From positions 124,001 through 188,000 of the forward strand of contig JAKUHH010000117.1 of assembly GCA_022701365.1 (NCBI GenBank): a stretch of DNA of 64,000 bases. Direction: 5' to 3'. The stretch is from Mycocentrospora acerina. Its lineage: Eukaryota > Ascomycota > Dothideomycetes > Pleosporales. Under the pieces are notes generated by a model. That model was not told where the DNA came from and ran no database searches. It saw only the letters and a program-made list of their open reading frames with translations. Made by a program: the position numbers and the translations under genes. How positions within the stretch are numbered: position 1 is the stretch's first letter; the number at the start of each line of letters is the position of its first letter. This document shows, one piece after another, positions 46,432 through 59,026 of this stretch.

Positions 46432-47961
46432 CACGCTTAGACATGGTGTGATTGTCATCGAACTATAGTTAAGCGGTGGAAAGAACGATTAGTAATGAAA
46501 TCTGACAGCTGGCACAGTATTGAGGAAGGATATTTGCAGTTTTTATGTCTCATAGACGATTATAGCACACGATGTGTGCAAGTGGCAAATGCTTTTGAAC
46601 AAGATACATTCGATAACTGAGACCTCTCTGATGATTTGTTCTCTGCAGTTCTGAAGATCAAGACTGCACCATGTGTGTATTTGCCCTTCGTTGTCTATCA
46701 ATGCTGCTAGAATCGCTTCCGTAGATGGGATAATTGATCTACATCATCGTCGTTACTAACAGGTTATTGTTTGAGTAGCCAGGGACCTACATTTTTCTCT
46801 AAGAACCTGGGCACTATTCTAGTGATAGCACCTGCTGGCAAAAGAGCTTGATTATTTTGCGGTGTTGGTTTATCCTGTTATTTTCATTCAGCAATGCAAG
46901 AAAGCGACGAAACGACTACTATTACCACTTCCTTGACACAATATGGATGATGTCAAGAGAGAGAATGAGTGCATATTTGGAGAGATTTACCAAACTCACG
47001 ACTCAACGGCCGACTTGTTGGGAAATGTTAGCTAGAGGAGTCATGTTGTTCACACTTGACAGAATCTTGAGAGACCTGGTAGAGATATTTGTGTGAGCTT
47101 GAACGCCATTATCTGTGAGCTTGCTACGAATAAATTGACAGCTTTTTAATCAATGTATGTGTGACGCGTTATAGCCAATTGGAAGAGGTCGCCTCTTATC
47201 ATGAAGCTCCGTAAGCGTATGAGCTGATCCGTTCTCAGAAGAAAACCCATGCCGGATTTTCTAAATCTGACAACAGTACTAGCAAGTAATGAGATAAAAG
47301 AGATGCTTATGGAAGTTTATCGCAAAAAAATTCTGCATATTTCGCTTGTCACGCCTACGCATCACAACAAGCCTTTGGAAGAACAAGCATTTTAAGCTCA
47401 CAGAATGTGGTTACAAAAACACAGTTATAAATATAAGGCGCTGAACTTGAACAAGGTACATTCGCTAGCGATTGTAACTTCACCCCCATCACCCTATCAT
47501 ACCAGCTACAACACTGCTTTACACAACCCCACCTTTCTTACATGGCTTAGAAATGGAAATGAGCTGCCAAGTGGATTTTAATATTGTTTAATCGACGGCA
47601 AAAAAATGGGCTAGATTCTTGCTGCCAGCTCAGCCTGATTTGATGTTGCTGCCTACGAGGGTGAAGCTGCAATTGCTGGTGACTGCAGCATAGGGCATCA
47701 AGTTTTGTTTGATGACTCAATACCCTATTGGATTACTGACGAAAAAGAGCGAAACATTCAGAATCATTACATCGCACATTGTATTCTTATTCGCTCAGCT
47801 GACCATTATAAGCCTGGTAGATACATCTTACAACGATTCCTTTTATATACTCTATTTCTTTTTTCAAGGTACAGAAGACGTAAGGTGCTTACCTACCGCC
47901 AAAGCCAGTGCAAGATGACAGAAAGTGATGATTTGCTTAGAGCATGACCATCAACAAAGAC
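46432..47961. other. AT-rich intergenic region with one MITE
   Basis: This contains MITE copy C. A frame at 46848-47096 ends in a protein-like stretch (SAYLERFTKLTTQRPTCWEML) that may be an exon, but no partner was found. Nothing else. Confidence 0.45.
47459..47685 (+). mobile_element. MITE, copy C (most diverged)
   Basis: About 227 bp matching copies A and B, flanked by TA at 47457-47458 and CA, a decayed TA, at 47686-47687. Its ends have several changes (the left end reads CATTCGCTAGCGATTG), and the interior shows additional transitions. It is the oldest-looking of the three copies. Confidence 0.75.
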
Positions 47962-49089
47962 CTAGTAGAACACTCTGAAAAATTTATTTTCGTCATCGTT
48001 TTTGTCTGTTAGCGCCGACGGGCTAGTAACTCTCTTTATCTTGCAATCTTGAGGAAGAATGCCGTCACCGTGTGCCATAACACAGCAGAACTTGAGATGA
48101 AATCGTTCGAAGATTGTTCCATAATGAGCTATCGAGGCAGCACCTTTGCGGGTCCCGCATTTGACCAGCTTGTAGTAATTTGTGGTATTACAGGGCAACG
48201 CGCCCTCGCAGACACTAAACACCAAATAGTACACAAGTGGTGTATTCTTAGGTTCTTCAGATTCAAGGTCTCGGGATTGCCTAGAAGACTCAGAACAAGA
48301 ATCTTTCACACCCTCTGCGTTGAATTCCTCTAGTTCGTCGCAAGTTGGAGTCGTGAGTACGGGGGAGACCCAAAAATATGGTAGGTTGAACCCTTTCAGA
48401 GTAGGATCTTGATTCGCAATCTTGGAGGTACTGCCAGACGCCCCAAGCACGGAAGGTCGTTTCATTAGCGACGAGTTTGGTTTTTCGTACCATATATTCG
48501 TAACATCTTTTTTGATGATCCATTCGTGCTCCTTGAAGTCTGCCAGGCCAGCAACATGGTATGTCAGAAAAACAGGGAGATCTTTATGCTCTGTGTGAAC
48601 TAGGCCACTGAAATCTGAGGGACAACTCTGGAGGTGGTGAGTAGGAATAAGATCCTTGCATTTAATCACATGGGTTTCAGAGATTAACGGTCCACTCGGT
48701 CTTTTGTGCGAAAATGAAGGAGGCGGAGGAGACTTTTCTTTGTTAGAGTATTTAACACTTTACTTGACTTAAAACCTACATAATTTAGTGAATAAAGGAC
48801 TTCAGGAAAAGTGTTTTCTCCTAATCCATCGACTTTACACAACTCATATGGTGGCAGCAGAGGCAGCTTTTTAGACAGTAAGTATCTTGAGTTAGAGAGT
48901 CGATTGATCATTACATACAATGGGGCTCGGTATAGCGTTGTTGTTTGAATCAAGATTGGTGAAAGAGCGCTCAAATGTAGTTGAGTTGCGTTGATGTAAA
49001 GTTCCGGGCGGCGAGTCGACCTGTCCAGGTAGTGTGTTGATTGCAGAGGTTTCCTTCATTATTAAAACAAAATCTTCAGATCCGCTCAT
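47962..49089 (-). CDS. Orphan protein (3 exons, 342 aa)
   Basis: Minus-strand exons 49089-48919, 48866-48780 and 48732-47962 join in phase 0. The introns are 52 nt (GTATGT...CTAAC...AAAAG) and 47 nt (GTAGGT...CTAAC...AAAG), both ending in purine-rich AAG acceptors rather than the more usual CAG/TAG. Splicing removes the stops that otherwise split the region. The N-terminus is MSGSEDFVLIMKET. A Pro-rich segment, SPPPPSFSHKRPSGP, follows the second splice. The rest is globular with scattered cysteines (for example FSVCEGALPC and FCCVMAHGDG). A Ser/Glu-rich linker sits mid-way. The family is not recognised. The gene reads as intact and single-copy, and its start is preceded by AT-rich DNA. Confidence 0.6.
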
Positions 49090-50789
49090 GTAGACAAGGG
49101 TAACGGGCTAATGTAATTGATCTTCTTGAATGTACACCTTGCGGAGAATTTTCGAATTGATGTCGACGAAGGCGTTGGTCAATGGTGTCGTGAAAATTAC
49201 ATTGATTGCACTTCCCAGCGTTTTATATGTCTAAAGTAGGACGCTAGTTATCTCTCAAGCCACTGCCACGTGCCGGTTGTTATTCTACTCCTGTGCACAT
49301 TCTCGCGACCCGCAGGTCCTGATAAGAAATCCTGCCTACTAGCAAGCCAGGCTTTCCGATTTGTTAGGCGTCAGTTGAGCGGCGCAAGTAAGGCCTGCTC
49401 AGAGGACTGGCTAGCAGCCTCACTAGTTGCCTGAAAAGGTTGCCTCGTTAAAGAATCAGAACCATTTAGCAGCACTGTTCGGGCGCTACTCAAGATAGAG
49501 GTCAATTCGTGTGGTATGGCAACAACTCACAACACTTTTTCACTTTCTTCTCTAAGAACATTTACATATGATAGATTACAGTGTAGGATCAGAATAGCAT
49601 ACAAAGTGGTGCCAGATTAGAACGTTCTCCCTTGATCAGATCCATGCTTAGTGACAACCGGAACCAGGCTACCCGAGCGCTTACTGAAACTATCTGCTTT
49701 GATCAGACTTATTGCCTGGCTACCCAAATCCCAAGAAAAGGGTAGCAAGTCTAATCCTCACAACCTGGATGTTTCCAAATGCGGATTCGGCGTCTGGAAG
49801 TTGAATCCAAATCATGTGTCGCTTGTCCTGCCTGAATCTAGCGGATGATGATAATACGATGTACCAGTTAGATCACATTTTTCGACGATGCGAAACAACG
49901 AATTTTTTTCTCCACTATGAGCTCTTTACAATAAGAAGATAACAAAAAGATCATGTAGAGCGTGTCATAACTTCCTCAGCACGACTGCAGGGGAACTTTT
50001 ACAGGTTCTACTATGTACGAATGAGGTCTAGCCGAAGAAGCAATCGAAAACTCGACTGGTCGCCGGAGCTAGCAGTCAAGCCATGACGAGTAGTTAAATT
50101 AAACGCGACATCAAGTCAAGAGCATTCTTTCATCAAGTTTCAGAACATGCCACAAGTCTTTTTTTACGTGCACAAATCTTTTGGTTTCTCGTGACCGCAT
50201 CCTTTTCACGAAAAACAATTGGAGAAAACGTTTTTCTGTATGTTGGTAGATGCTTTTATCTATGCGAATTTCGCTCTTATCATCTTCCAGATCATCAAGT
50301 CAGCTAGCTGACCTAGATAAGTTTAGATTTCACATCGAAATCGCAGGCACGTGACTTTTCATGGCGTGACTGCCACTATATTATCACAGTAGCAGCGAGG
50401 CACTCTGAGTGGGTGAGTGCTAGCTAGCTAATCATCGTTTGTCTCGAGTTTGAATCTTTAATAATGCTGTCGTGTTCTGCGGTACGAACTAGCCCCATCC
50501 TTTCTAATAGCTGAGTTGGCGTTTTGGCGCCAAGACTGCTGCCTGACAGCAGTAATTAAACACAACCGCAGCACTCCTAAATTTACACTGAATCACTGGC
50601 TTTTCTAGTTCAGCACACCGTGCATCTAAAAGGATTACGTTTCCGCCCTAACAAGCGACGTGTTAGTAGATCACTACAATACATGCTAATCTTTTTATTT
50701 TTACAGCCTGCCGGGCGCACATCCTTCTGTCTGCTAATCGTCGCTCCTGCTGAACTTTACCTTTACTCTCACTGGCTACAAGTACACTT
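49090..50789. other. AT-rich intergenic region
   Basis: No gene is supported. ORFs at 49651-49848 and 50620-50913 have no motif; the second overlaps the start of the next gene in another frame. Confidence 0.55.
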
Positions 50790-52510
50790 ATGGCTAAGGA
50801 GCTCAGTTTGGAAAACGGATTCGACGATGACGTATACCTTAAATACAAAATACTTGAGAAGGATGCCTTTGAGATCCTTTTCTCACCCAAGTCTTACAAG
50901 AGTTGGACATTAGAGCAATTATACCTAGAGACGGAGAAAGTTGTTCCATTGCTTGCGAAAAAAGAGCTAAATGAGGTTACTAATTATCTCAAACAATCAT
51001 TAGAATTACGTGAAGAGTACTCTTTACGCTTCCGCTATGCACCATTACAGCGACAGCGTGGACACGACTTCTGGTGCCATCTCATACAACGTGTTATTGA
51101 CCTTATTGATCTGGTACCCGCCAACAAACAATTCAGCGAATTCAAAGGTGCAAGCATTTCAATCGACGAAGCTATCTTATTTCGCTTTCTTGACGATATT
51201 GAGTCTTGGGTAGTTCAGGCAGAAGCTCTGTGGCGACGAGTTGCAGCGAAAGAAGTGCCTTTGTCGACAGCTTCAATGTGTTCGTACCTCCTTTTGCGCA
51301 CAAAAATTAGCGAATCTGACTCTTTTCAGTGACGAACAGATATCTCAGTATAATTGATTCCATTGTTCACACCGAAACGATTCTTAATTCGTCAATGTTC
51401 AACAAAGATTGCCTAGCTGCACACAATAAAGGGGGCAGCTCTACATACTGGACCGAGCTTCAAACTTGCGCCGCCAACATATGTGATGAAATTAACAATG
51501 TAGTGTAAGTCACCGCTACCCTCTTGCAAAAATTTCAGGCTTAAAGCTGAGACCATCTTAGGGGGCCAATGTGCACATCAAAGATGCCATTCAATTACGC
51601 GCCAGTACTTACCCAAATGCTAACTAAAGTCAAGCAAGTACCTGGGTCCTTCACAGTCTTCAATATTCCCTTTGTCGCTATCGTGGCAGCCTCTCTTGCT
51701 CGGCGGTGCAATGCACTAGGCCTTAATATTGAAACTCTTCGCTTATCCGTCATAGAGCAGATTGTCTCCACTGAGGCCATACTGAAAAAACAAGAGACTG
51801 TGTACGAAGATCATGCCATGATCAAAGACGTATTGCTGTATATGCGATATGTGACAGAGTGGGCTAGAAATTGTTGCGATGCTGTAAGCTTTGGCCAAAT
51901 GATGGGCTGGCTCAAAGTTCAATATGTCTTTTGCATCAGACTTTTCATACACGACAGCAGTATTCTTCAGCTTTTTGCATATATATGCGAACGCATGAGA
52001 ATAGATGGCGAGCCTTTGCCTTCTACTTTAGAAGCAATTTTCGACGATCGGAGGGTTAATTGCTTCTTGTTCCTTGACGGGCGGCCAAAGAACTTGCCTG
52101 AGTGTAAGCAGGGTATTGAGAGGTGGTCCGATCCAAGCGGGATGCTGGGAAATCTCAAACTCACACAGCATATCTTCAGTAAAAGATGCAAGCCCACTCT
52201 GACTCAACAGATCTTCGAAGAAAAAGGCCGCGTAACAGGCGCCATGATAAAGCAGATTGGTAACGAACCACTTGAAGACTACTTGAATTGGGAGCTTGAT
52301 CCCCCTGACCTAATCAGTCTTGAATTCATTGTGATTAGTGCGGTCACTGAGATCATGAAAAAACACTCAACCAAGTCCAAGTTCAAATCCAAACCCGAAC
52401 TTACTGTAAAAATCTGGAGTTATCTCCGGAACAAAGTCCTATATCAACAGAAGATGGAGAAACGGCTTCTTCGAACTTTCATTAAAAACTACCCTCCCAG
52501 CTTCAAGTGA
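50790..52510 (+). CDS. Orphan helical protein (3 exons, about 535 aa)
   Basis: Exons 50790 to about 51283, about 51340 to 51504 and 51562-52510 join in phase. The second intron is firm: 57 nt, GTAAGT donor, TTAG acceptor, giving NNVVGPMCTSKMP. The first may instead be 51280-51329, which changes only a few residues. The protein is mostly helical, beginning MAKELSLENGFDDDVYLKYK, with charged amphipathic segments such as LEQLYLETEKVVPLL. The third exon has FVAIVAASLARRCNALGLNIETL and a basic C-terminus (STKSKFKSKPELTVKIW). No catalytic motif, signal peptide or family is recognised. Without splicing it would look like two separate ORFs; phase agreement at both introns supports one gene. Confidence 0.6.
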
Positions 52511-54618
52511 ATGCAGGCTTAAAGCAATGCTGATGCAATTAGAGCATGTAACGTTAAGGAGAAATAAAGGCCATTAGATAAGGTGGCGAGCAGATTCTGT
52601 CAAAATGAACGATTTGATATATACTGTAAATGACGCTTCATTACATTAGTCGCAATTTGATCAATTTCATTACTTGGTCAACCACTACTGAATTTGCAAC
52701 AGGTGCTAGCTGTGAACAAAATTGAGATTTTATTGAACGTTTATTGAATTGTATTACGCATCCATAATTTTACAAATAAGCATGGCTAGTTATGATATTT
52801 TTTTCATGTATCTTGAACAAAAAACTCAACATTCGTAGTCAAGTAGAGATTGTACCCTTACCAGTTCATTAGATAAACAGATCCACTGGTACAACCCTTT
52901 GTTTCTCCAAAACTGTGCATTATACAACTTATTCTATAGTTTGTTGAATGCAAGATTTTTTTTGTATCACTCTCCATACTTAATCTTTGCACCTAATGCG
53001 TCTATTTTATGTGTCGCGGGTACAGAAGCCACCAAATTTTGCACCAACAGAACGACATATATATCATGTGGGTAATAAAGCCTAATATAGTTTCCTCCTA
53101 CAACACAAAGCATGGCATTTCTATGCTTCCAATCAACCACTACGCGCTAAATACATTATTTGAGCTATTAAAGAACTGAAGTTCAGGTTGCTGTAGCTGG
53201 AAGACTTATATGAATGACTAACATCTCCAAATGTGGCTCGCAAATCAGGCCACGACCACGTGCAACAGGGGCCTAGCAATAGGCCTCTGCAACGCACAAA
53301 AACAGGAAATAACAACAGCCTAGACAGCTGCTTGCGGCAGGAGCCTTGACCTAAAGGCCTGATACAACGAAATAGAACTGCTCTACTATACTCTATTGTT
53401 AGTAAGACACGTAGTGAGAGCACTATTACTTTCTAGGGCTCTAGAAAAGAGAGCTTAGCATAGGAGGAAAAACAGCGCCTCATAGACTAACGTCTGCATA
53501 GGCATTATTGTATTTAAGCCAGCTAGCTAGATAGTTTAATGCAACGTAAATGAAGAAAAAAAAATGGCTCGCAAATTCTTGGCCTGGTCCAGTGTGAAAC
53601 ATGGAAATCGAGAATCTGTAGAGCTTCACACTAGGTCCTTGAAAACGATGATATCTGCCTTAATCATCAAGGCTTGCCATCAAAAAGGAAGAAGCTGAGT
53701 AGAATTGCTAGCTGCACCTTCATTTCACAGAATTGAGCTACATATACGTCTGATACCCAAGAAAATGACTTGCTTTAGGGATATGTTGCCTCTTCCTGTG
53801 ACATCAAGCATGGTCGTCGACATTGCAAAGCGATTGTTATTTGCATTCATCTTACGCTACCGTGGTGCATATTTTTCATCCTCGTTAAGATCTTCAGAAA
53901 TTGGAGTTATCCGCTTGGGAATGCAATACTGCCCCCGCCACTTACTGTACTTCTGCCTTTTCTTAAAATTCTCTTCAGAAAAGTTTGACGGCAAATATGA
54001 GGGTGCCCGCGATACCATGAATTGACTAGGAGATTTGGGCACTTCCTAGAGACATAAAGTCATGGAGTCGCCAGTCAATTCACTGCTCAAAAGGTATGTA
54101 TTGCTCAAGAAGGAGGAGGGCTTCCAGCATTTGAGCTCGAAGCCCTGGGGCCACGAAGGAAACGCACAAGCAGCATCGGGATCTGAAGCAAGTCGAGGGG
54201 TTTTATGGAGGAGACCGAGTTGCATGGTTTGGAATACCACCAGGACAAATGGACAAAGTCAAAACCTCGGATAGCGACAAATTTGGAGAGTGTGCTAACC
54301 GAACCCTGTGTAACACTGTTCCAGGTTTCTAATTCTCTCTCGAAACGACAAAGCCTTTTTGCTTGGCAGCCTCACTTTTATCGAACTCTTGCAATGGTTG
54401 CGATGCCTACTGTGACAGTATCCCGAACGGGACAGACGAACGTTCAAACTTAGTTAGGCGTGGGCAAGAGTTATAGTTTCTTGTTCATTTCCTAAGTTAG
54501 CTATTGTTCGCAATGTTTGAGTGAATGTGGAATGGGGGCTGATGTACCAGATTGAAGATTCGCGGAATCAAGGGACAAAAATCAAGATTTGGGAGATGAT
54601 TGCCTTGAAGATTGTGTA
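52511..54618. other. Intergenic region
   Basis: This is AT-rich to about 53.1 kb, then of mixed composition. ORFs at 53133-53423, 53705-54025 and 54046-54453 are motif-less and overlap on both strands. A GC-richer patch at 53220-53380 may be a decayed mobile element, but no ends were found. Confidence 0.45.
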
Positions 54619-55155
54619 ATGTATGTTCTGTGTGTGTTGATTCGATACGAGCGGCCACCTTTTGCATTATGTATAATACATCAGTTTCATCTGTGGCGCG
54701 GGTGGGAATGCAGCGCTTCCGGCCGATCTGATGGCGATTTGTTTTTGTACTTGGCAATGATTGACCGCATCTTTGAGGGGGGTCGCAAAGTCAGCTACAG
54801 GCTCGCTTCTGCGTCTGTACTAGCGGGACAGCTTACTGGTAGATTTCGAAAAGGCGCCTGCATGTTTTGGCACACGTCAGCTGCCGGATTTGTGATTGTC
54901 ATCGCCGCTACACTCCAGGGGGACATCTTCGATCCTGACGATAAGGTTTAATCAGCAAGATCCCAATACCATATTAATGAGACTGTAAGACTAAAACTTC
55001 ATTTCAACCAGGTTATTGTAACGCAGACCATGATACTAGATGTATTGATGGTTGAGCTGCAGACGGGTCACTTGACGCCAATCAGAACTGATTTTGATCA
55101 TGAGTCTACGCGAGACGGTCCTGGTACCAATGACAGTAAAATATTAATCTTATAG
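54619..55155 (+). CDS. Possible small spliced gene (2 exons, 156 aa)
   Basis: Exons 54619-54945 and 55012-55155 join in phase 0 across a 66-nt intron (GTTTAA donor, GACTAAA branch, ACCAG acceptor), so that GDIFDPDDK continues as VIVTQTMILDVLMVELQTGH. Moderately hydrophobic stretches (MYVLCVLIRY and FWHTSAAGFVIVIAATL) could be membrane helices. The middle reads LFLYLAMIDRIFEGGRKVSYRLASASVLAG. No family is recognised. The donor is weak, so confidence is limited. Confidence 0.35.
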
Positions 55156-56004
55156 AGAGGTCTTGGGGATACTGTTGCAAGAAAACAGCCGGCCATAATA
55201 TTTGGGAATAACCTTATCTGATCCTTTTCCTCTCTTGCAATCAACACAGAAAGTCGGGGCCCACATGAAGCAAACTTTGTGACTAAATGATAGCAATAGA
55301 CTAAAACATAGCATTAAAATATGTTGATTAGATTGAGGAGATAGAACTATAGATGAAAGCAATGACTTTCTAAAGGGACCAATCTAGAGAAAACCCTTAC
55401 AGATGTGTGCGTGTATAAATGTGTCTTTGAAACGCGAAAGGTTTTATCACTGCTAAGGATCTGTTTAAAGGCACATTGTCAATTGTGCAAAGCAAAAGAA
55501 ACAATACATGTTAAATAATATTGCTTACAAGCTGAATGTTTGAAATTCTTGAATACGTAGCAGACAGTATCGTTTTAAAATTTATATGAGCCTCTAGTGT
55601 TTCTTTGCTGAGGTCTCACCAATGCGAATGTTACATTAGAATAGCCCCCCATCAAGTGGAAAATAATCTTTTGGAATTCGACACTGTGATGTTGTTGCAG
55701 GAGTAGGTTACATTGACTGATAAGATGCAAGATAGATTGCTAAACAGGTAAGTCCTACAGTACCTGCGCTCCCCTAATCATACTTAAGCACTACCAAGAA
55801 TTGCTTCTCATCGAGGAACTGACTTAAATTTGCAAATGGGCATAGTAATTCTGAGAAACCACCGAACTCGAAGATAACCCTAACGCTCTCAACCATCGGT
55901 TAAGCCGCATTTAGAAGCTCGTAATCGCAAGAGCACAAGCATTTGTTGATAGATGCTGAAAGCACGGCAAAGTGCATTTCAGTATTCCTGGCTAATAAAT
56001 ATGC
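55156..56004. other. AT-rich intergenic region
   Basis: This lies between convergently transcribed genes. There is no ORF worth supporting. It holds the 3' flank of the Zn2Cys6 gene. Confidence 0.6.
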
Positions 56005-59000
56005 TTAACAAAGATGGAGCTGACTTCGGATGTTTTTCAGTATATTCAAGTCGACTTCGAGTATCGGCGAATTTGGTGCGACCTCGGAGAGGATGTCGAT
56101 TGTCCGTACAAGGAGGGCGATCAGATTTGCTTCCGTGAGCTGTGCTTGGTCAGGCAAGAAGCTACATAGACTGGACTTGTAGACAGCTGCAAGCACAAAT
56201 ATGTTTTCAAACTGTCTGCGGCTCGTTAGTGCACATGTCATTTTTTGTTGTACCTTGATTATCGAGACCTACGCATGAAGAATGCCGACAATGTCCGTCA
56301 CTACGAGCCTATGTGTGCGAGTACTTCTGAAATCCTCGTATGGACTCTTGGGATCCGCCCCAATCCGATCAAATGCGATGATACTCTGGAAAGCGTATTC
56401 AATGCAATGTGTGGAGATTGCAATGATCTTCTGCTGAATATCTGTCAGCCCCACTAACCGCGTACCCTTGTTAGCAGGCGTGGCAGCTGGGTCTGTTGCC
56501 GACAGATCTTGCTGATGGGACCAAGATTTGCTGACCTGCGGAAGCTTAATAGTGTAAGTTGCGATTTGAAGGCAGGGAAGCAAGACCATGTGCAATCCTC
56601 TGTAGTAGTTGGCTCGAAGTCGTGCGATGATAATATCAGTAGACGGGGGATCACTATCTGACCAAGTCAGGGCTGATGGTAGCATCTGTCGCCAATTTAG
56701 CAGAATAGTATGGTGCCTTTCAGCGTGCTCCGTGGTGTCCTTGATGTTAGTAGTGTGCAAGCCCCTGTGGCCGCCTGAATTGTGTTAGCTTCAGAGGATA
56801 ACAGAAGAGCTCAATTAACTCACTAGCCTGGTGCAATGTTTGGTGTGTCTTGTTTAAAATGGCTCGAAGATGAATTTGACCCGAGTAGAAAAGCTTGTGG
56901 TTATGTGTGTGCCTGTCATTGAGTTGATTCCCGTGTAGTCCGCTTCGAGAACGTTCATTCTGATTGAGGTCTTTTTCGTCGAGGAAATCAGGATACATGA
57001 TTTCAAGCTCATACTCGGAGAGACCGCTAGTCGGCAGAGTGCTTATCACCGCACAATAATCTCTGGATCGAGGAATTAGCAGAGGATGTCAACGAAAGGG
57101 CCGCAAACCCACGACTCTAGTTGCAGACAAGTCCAGTAGATAGATATGAGCACTTTGAGCCTAATTTGCCCCTTGGATGACAACGGACGTTTGATGTAGT
57201 CTTTCTCCGAATCGAGATTTAAATCTCGACGGAGTTTGTTCAAGTTACTATCAAAGCGCGTCAGTTTGTTCTAAATGGACAGTATGCTCATCAGGCCTAC
57301 GCTTTGACGAGCACCAAAGCTATGCGGCAAGCCATACTGAGCCAGCTCCAGCTCTCCAAAACCCTGCCATACTGGTCGAGATACAGAGCAGCAAGAATCA
57401 TGGCTTGAGCATGGGCTACCGTGTTGCCTCCTTGCTGGTTACCAAGGATGCTGGTCGCGTAGGCAAAATACACCATACCAGGCAAAATATCGATATTCCG
57501 TGAGCGGCTATTGTCTGGAAGTTCATCTGTGGAATCACCGTCAATATCCTGGGTGCGGTTCTGGATACCGTAGGAAGAGGGGCTTCTGCTACTCCTAGGC
57601 GCAGGCAGATTTGCATGGTGTGCGCAAACCTCTCCTAGTGCGAGAACTAGCAGAACTATGGCATTGCGAAGAGAATGTTCAATGACGCCTCCGCTCAGAT
57701 AAGGGTCGTCGAGCGCGCTGGCCGAACGCTTATTTTTTGCGCCGGTAATCGACTCTACACTTGCATCAGTACTGTATCGCTCGCTAAACCCCTGAAAAAG
57801 ACGTTGTAATTCTTCAAGCTGCAGAAATGGATGCAAACTATGTACGTTTGTAACATAGGAACTATGCAGCTCCCAAAGAGTGTGAGAACAGAAGTCGGGT
57901 CGTCCATCTACACCGAGTCTACCTACGTGTCTTGAGTGGTGGCGTGGCGTGTTACTGTTTACTAAGCTCGGCGCGAAATGATCCAGAGGCTGGAATTCCA
58001 AGAGATAGTTCCCGTCAGGTGCTAGAGAACATGTATTTGAATCCCTGTCCGCTAAGCATCTCGGATACCAAAGTCTACCGTCTAAGACTTGTTCTTCCCC
58101 GACGTCCCAGACACAGATCACACCGCGAAGCTTTTCAAGTTGCATGGGATATTCCGACACTTTGTGATCGCAGCCTACTAATCGACAAACGCTTTCAATG
58201 TTCTCATAGAAGTCTTTCATAAACGGCCATTCTTCTAGTAGATTGTACGCAGGAGTGGCATAGTTGCTGCGAAGTCCAGTACCTTTCTGTGCAGCGCCTT
58301 CCGCGACATGACCGAGATTGACTTCCTCAGTTGTTAGTATAGGCTGAATTGATGCACTTTGAACCGTCATAGGAGAACTAGGACTCGCTTCATGCAAGGA
58401 GTCATCCGAGGTTATGTGAAGCTGTCGTACTGGGGAAGCACCATTTCGGATACTCTCTATCCATGTCTTGAGTTCCTTCGTGGCATCTTTGAGCATTTCA
58501 GAAATATTTTCGACATTTTCTTGAATCAGTTTCACAGCTGCATTCTCTCTGCGTGATATCAGCAAAAGTCTGCCTGCGGTGAGAGTGCTGTTCACTTCGT
58601 AGGCTGATTCCTTTCATAATGACAGTCCATTTCGTTTTCTGTGCAACGTTTGCATGGCCTATATCCGCTGCACTTCTTCTTGTTCGAATGACAGTTATCA
58701 CATGCCACAGTAGTGCGGGCCTGCTCTGACCGCGGATGTTGTACCTTCATTGGCAACGGATATATGTGGCACTCTGGAGCATTGTACTGACTGAGCTGTG
58801 GGGCCGACAGATTGGTGAAGACGAAGCCATCAGGATACTGATGGTCAGCCGTATGGCCATAGTTTTCAGGCATAATGTTGGGGCGATGTTCGGGGTTCGC
58901 CCACCCGGGTATACGACGGTCACTCTCCATGCCGTACACTGCGGATGAGGGTCTGAGGTCTGTTTTGACACTGGCGTTTGTTTGCTGGATGTAGCTACAC

Positions 59001-59026
59001 GTGGCTGGTGCACAACACGCAGACAT
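56005..59026 (-). CDS. Zn2Cys6 fungal transcription factor (6 exons, about 924 aa)
   Basis: Minus-strand exons 59026-58596, 58548-57315, 57270-57113, 57062-56824, 56774-56273 and 56215-56005 join in phase. Introns are 47, 44, 50, 49 and 57 nt; the second could instead be 38 nt with the donor six bases downstream. The binuclear zinc cluster is ACDNCHSNKKKCSGYRPCKRC (Cys109, 112, 119, 125, 128 and 135), followed by a helical linker. A fungal-specific middle homology region then extends to the C-terminus. Typical landmarks are SWSWLSMACRIAL, LKVLISIYWTCLQLES, LPTSGLSEYELEIMYPDF, THRLVVTDIVGI and ENIFVLAAVY. The cluster lies about 100 residues in, as in several members of the class. It should bind CGG-type sites as a dimer. 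Its targets are unknown, and no metabolic cluster surrounds it. The ATG at 59026 is the first in frame. Confidence 0.88.
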
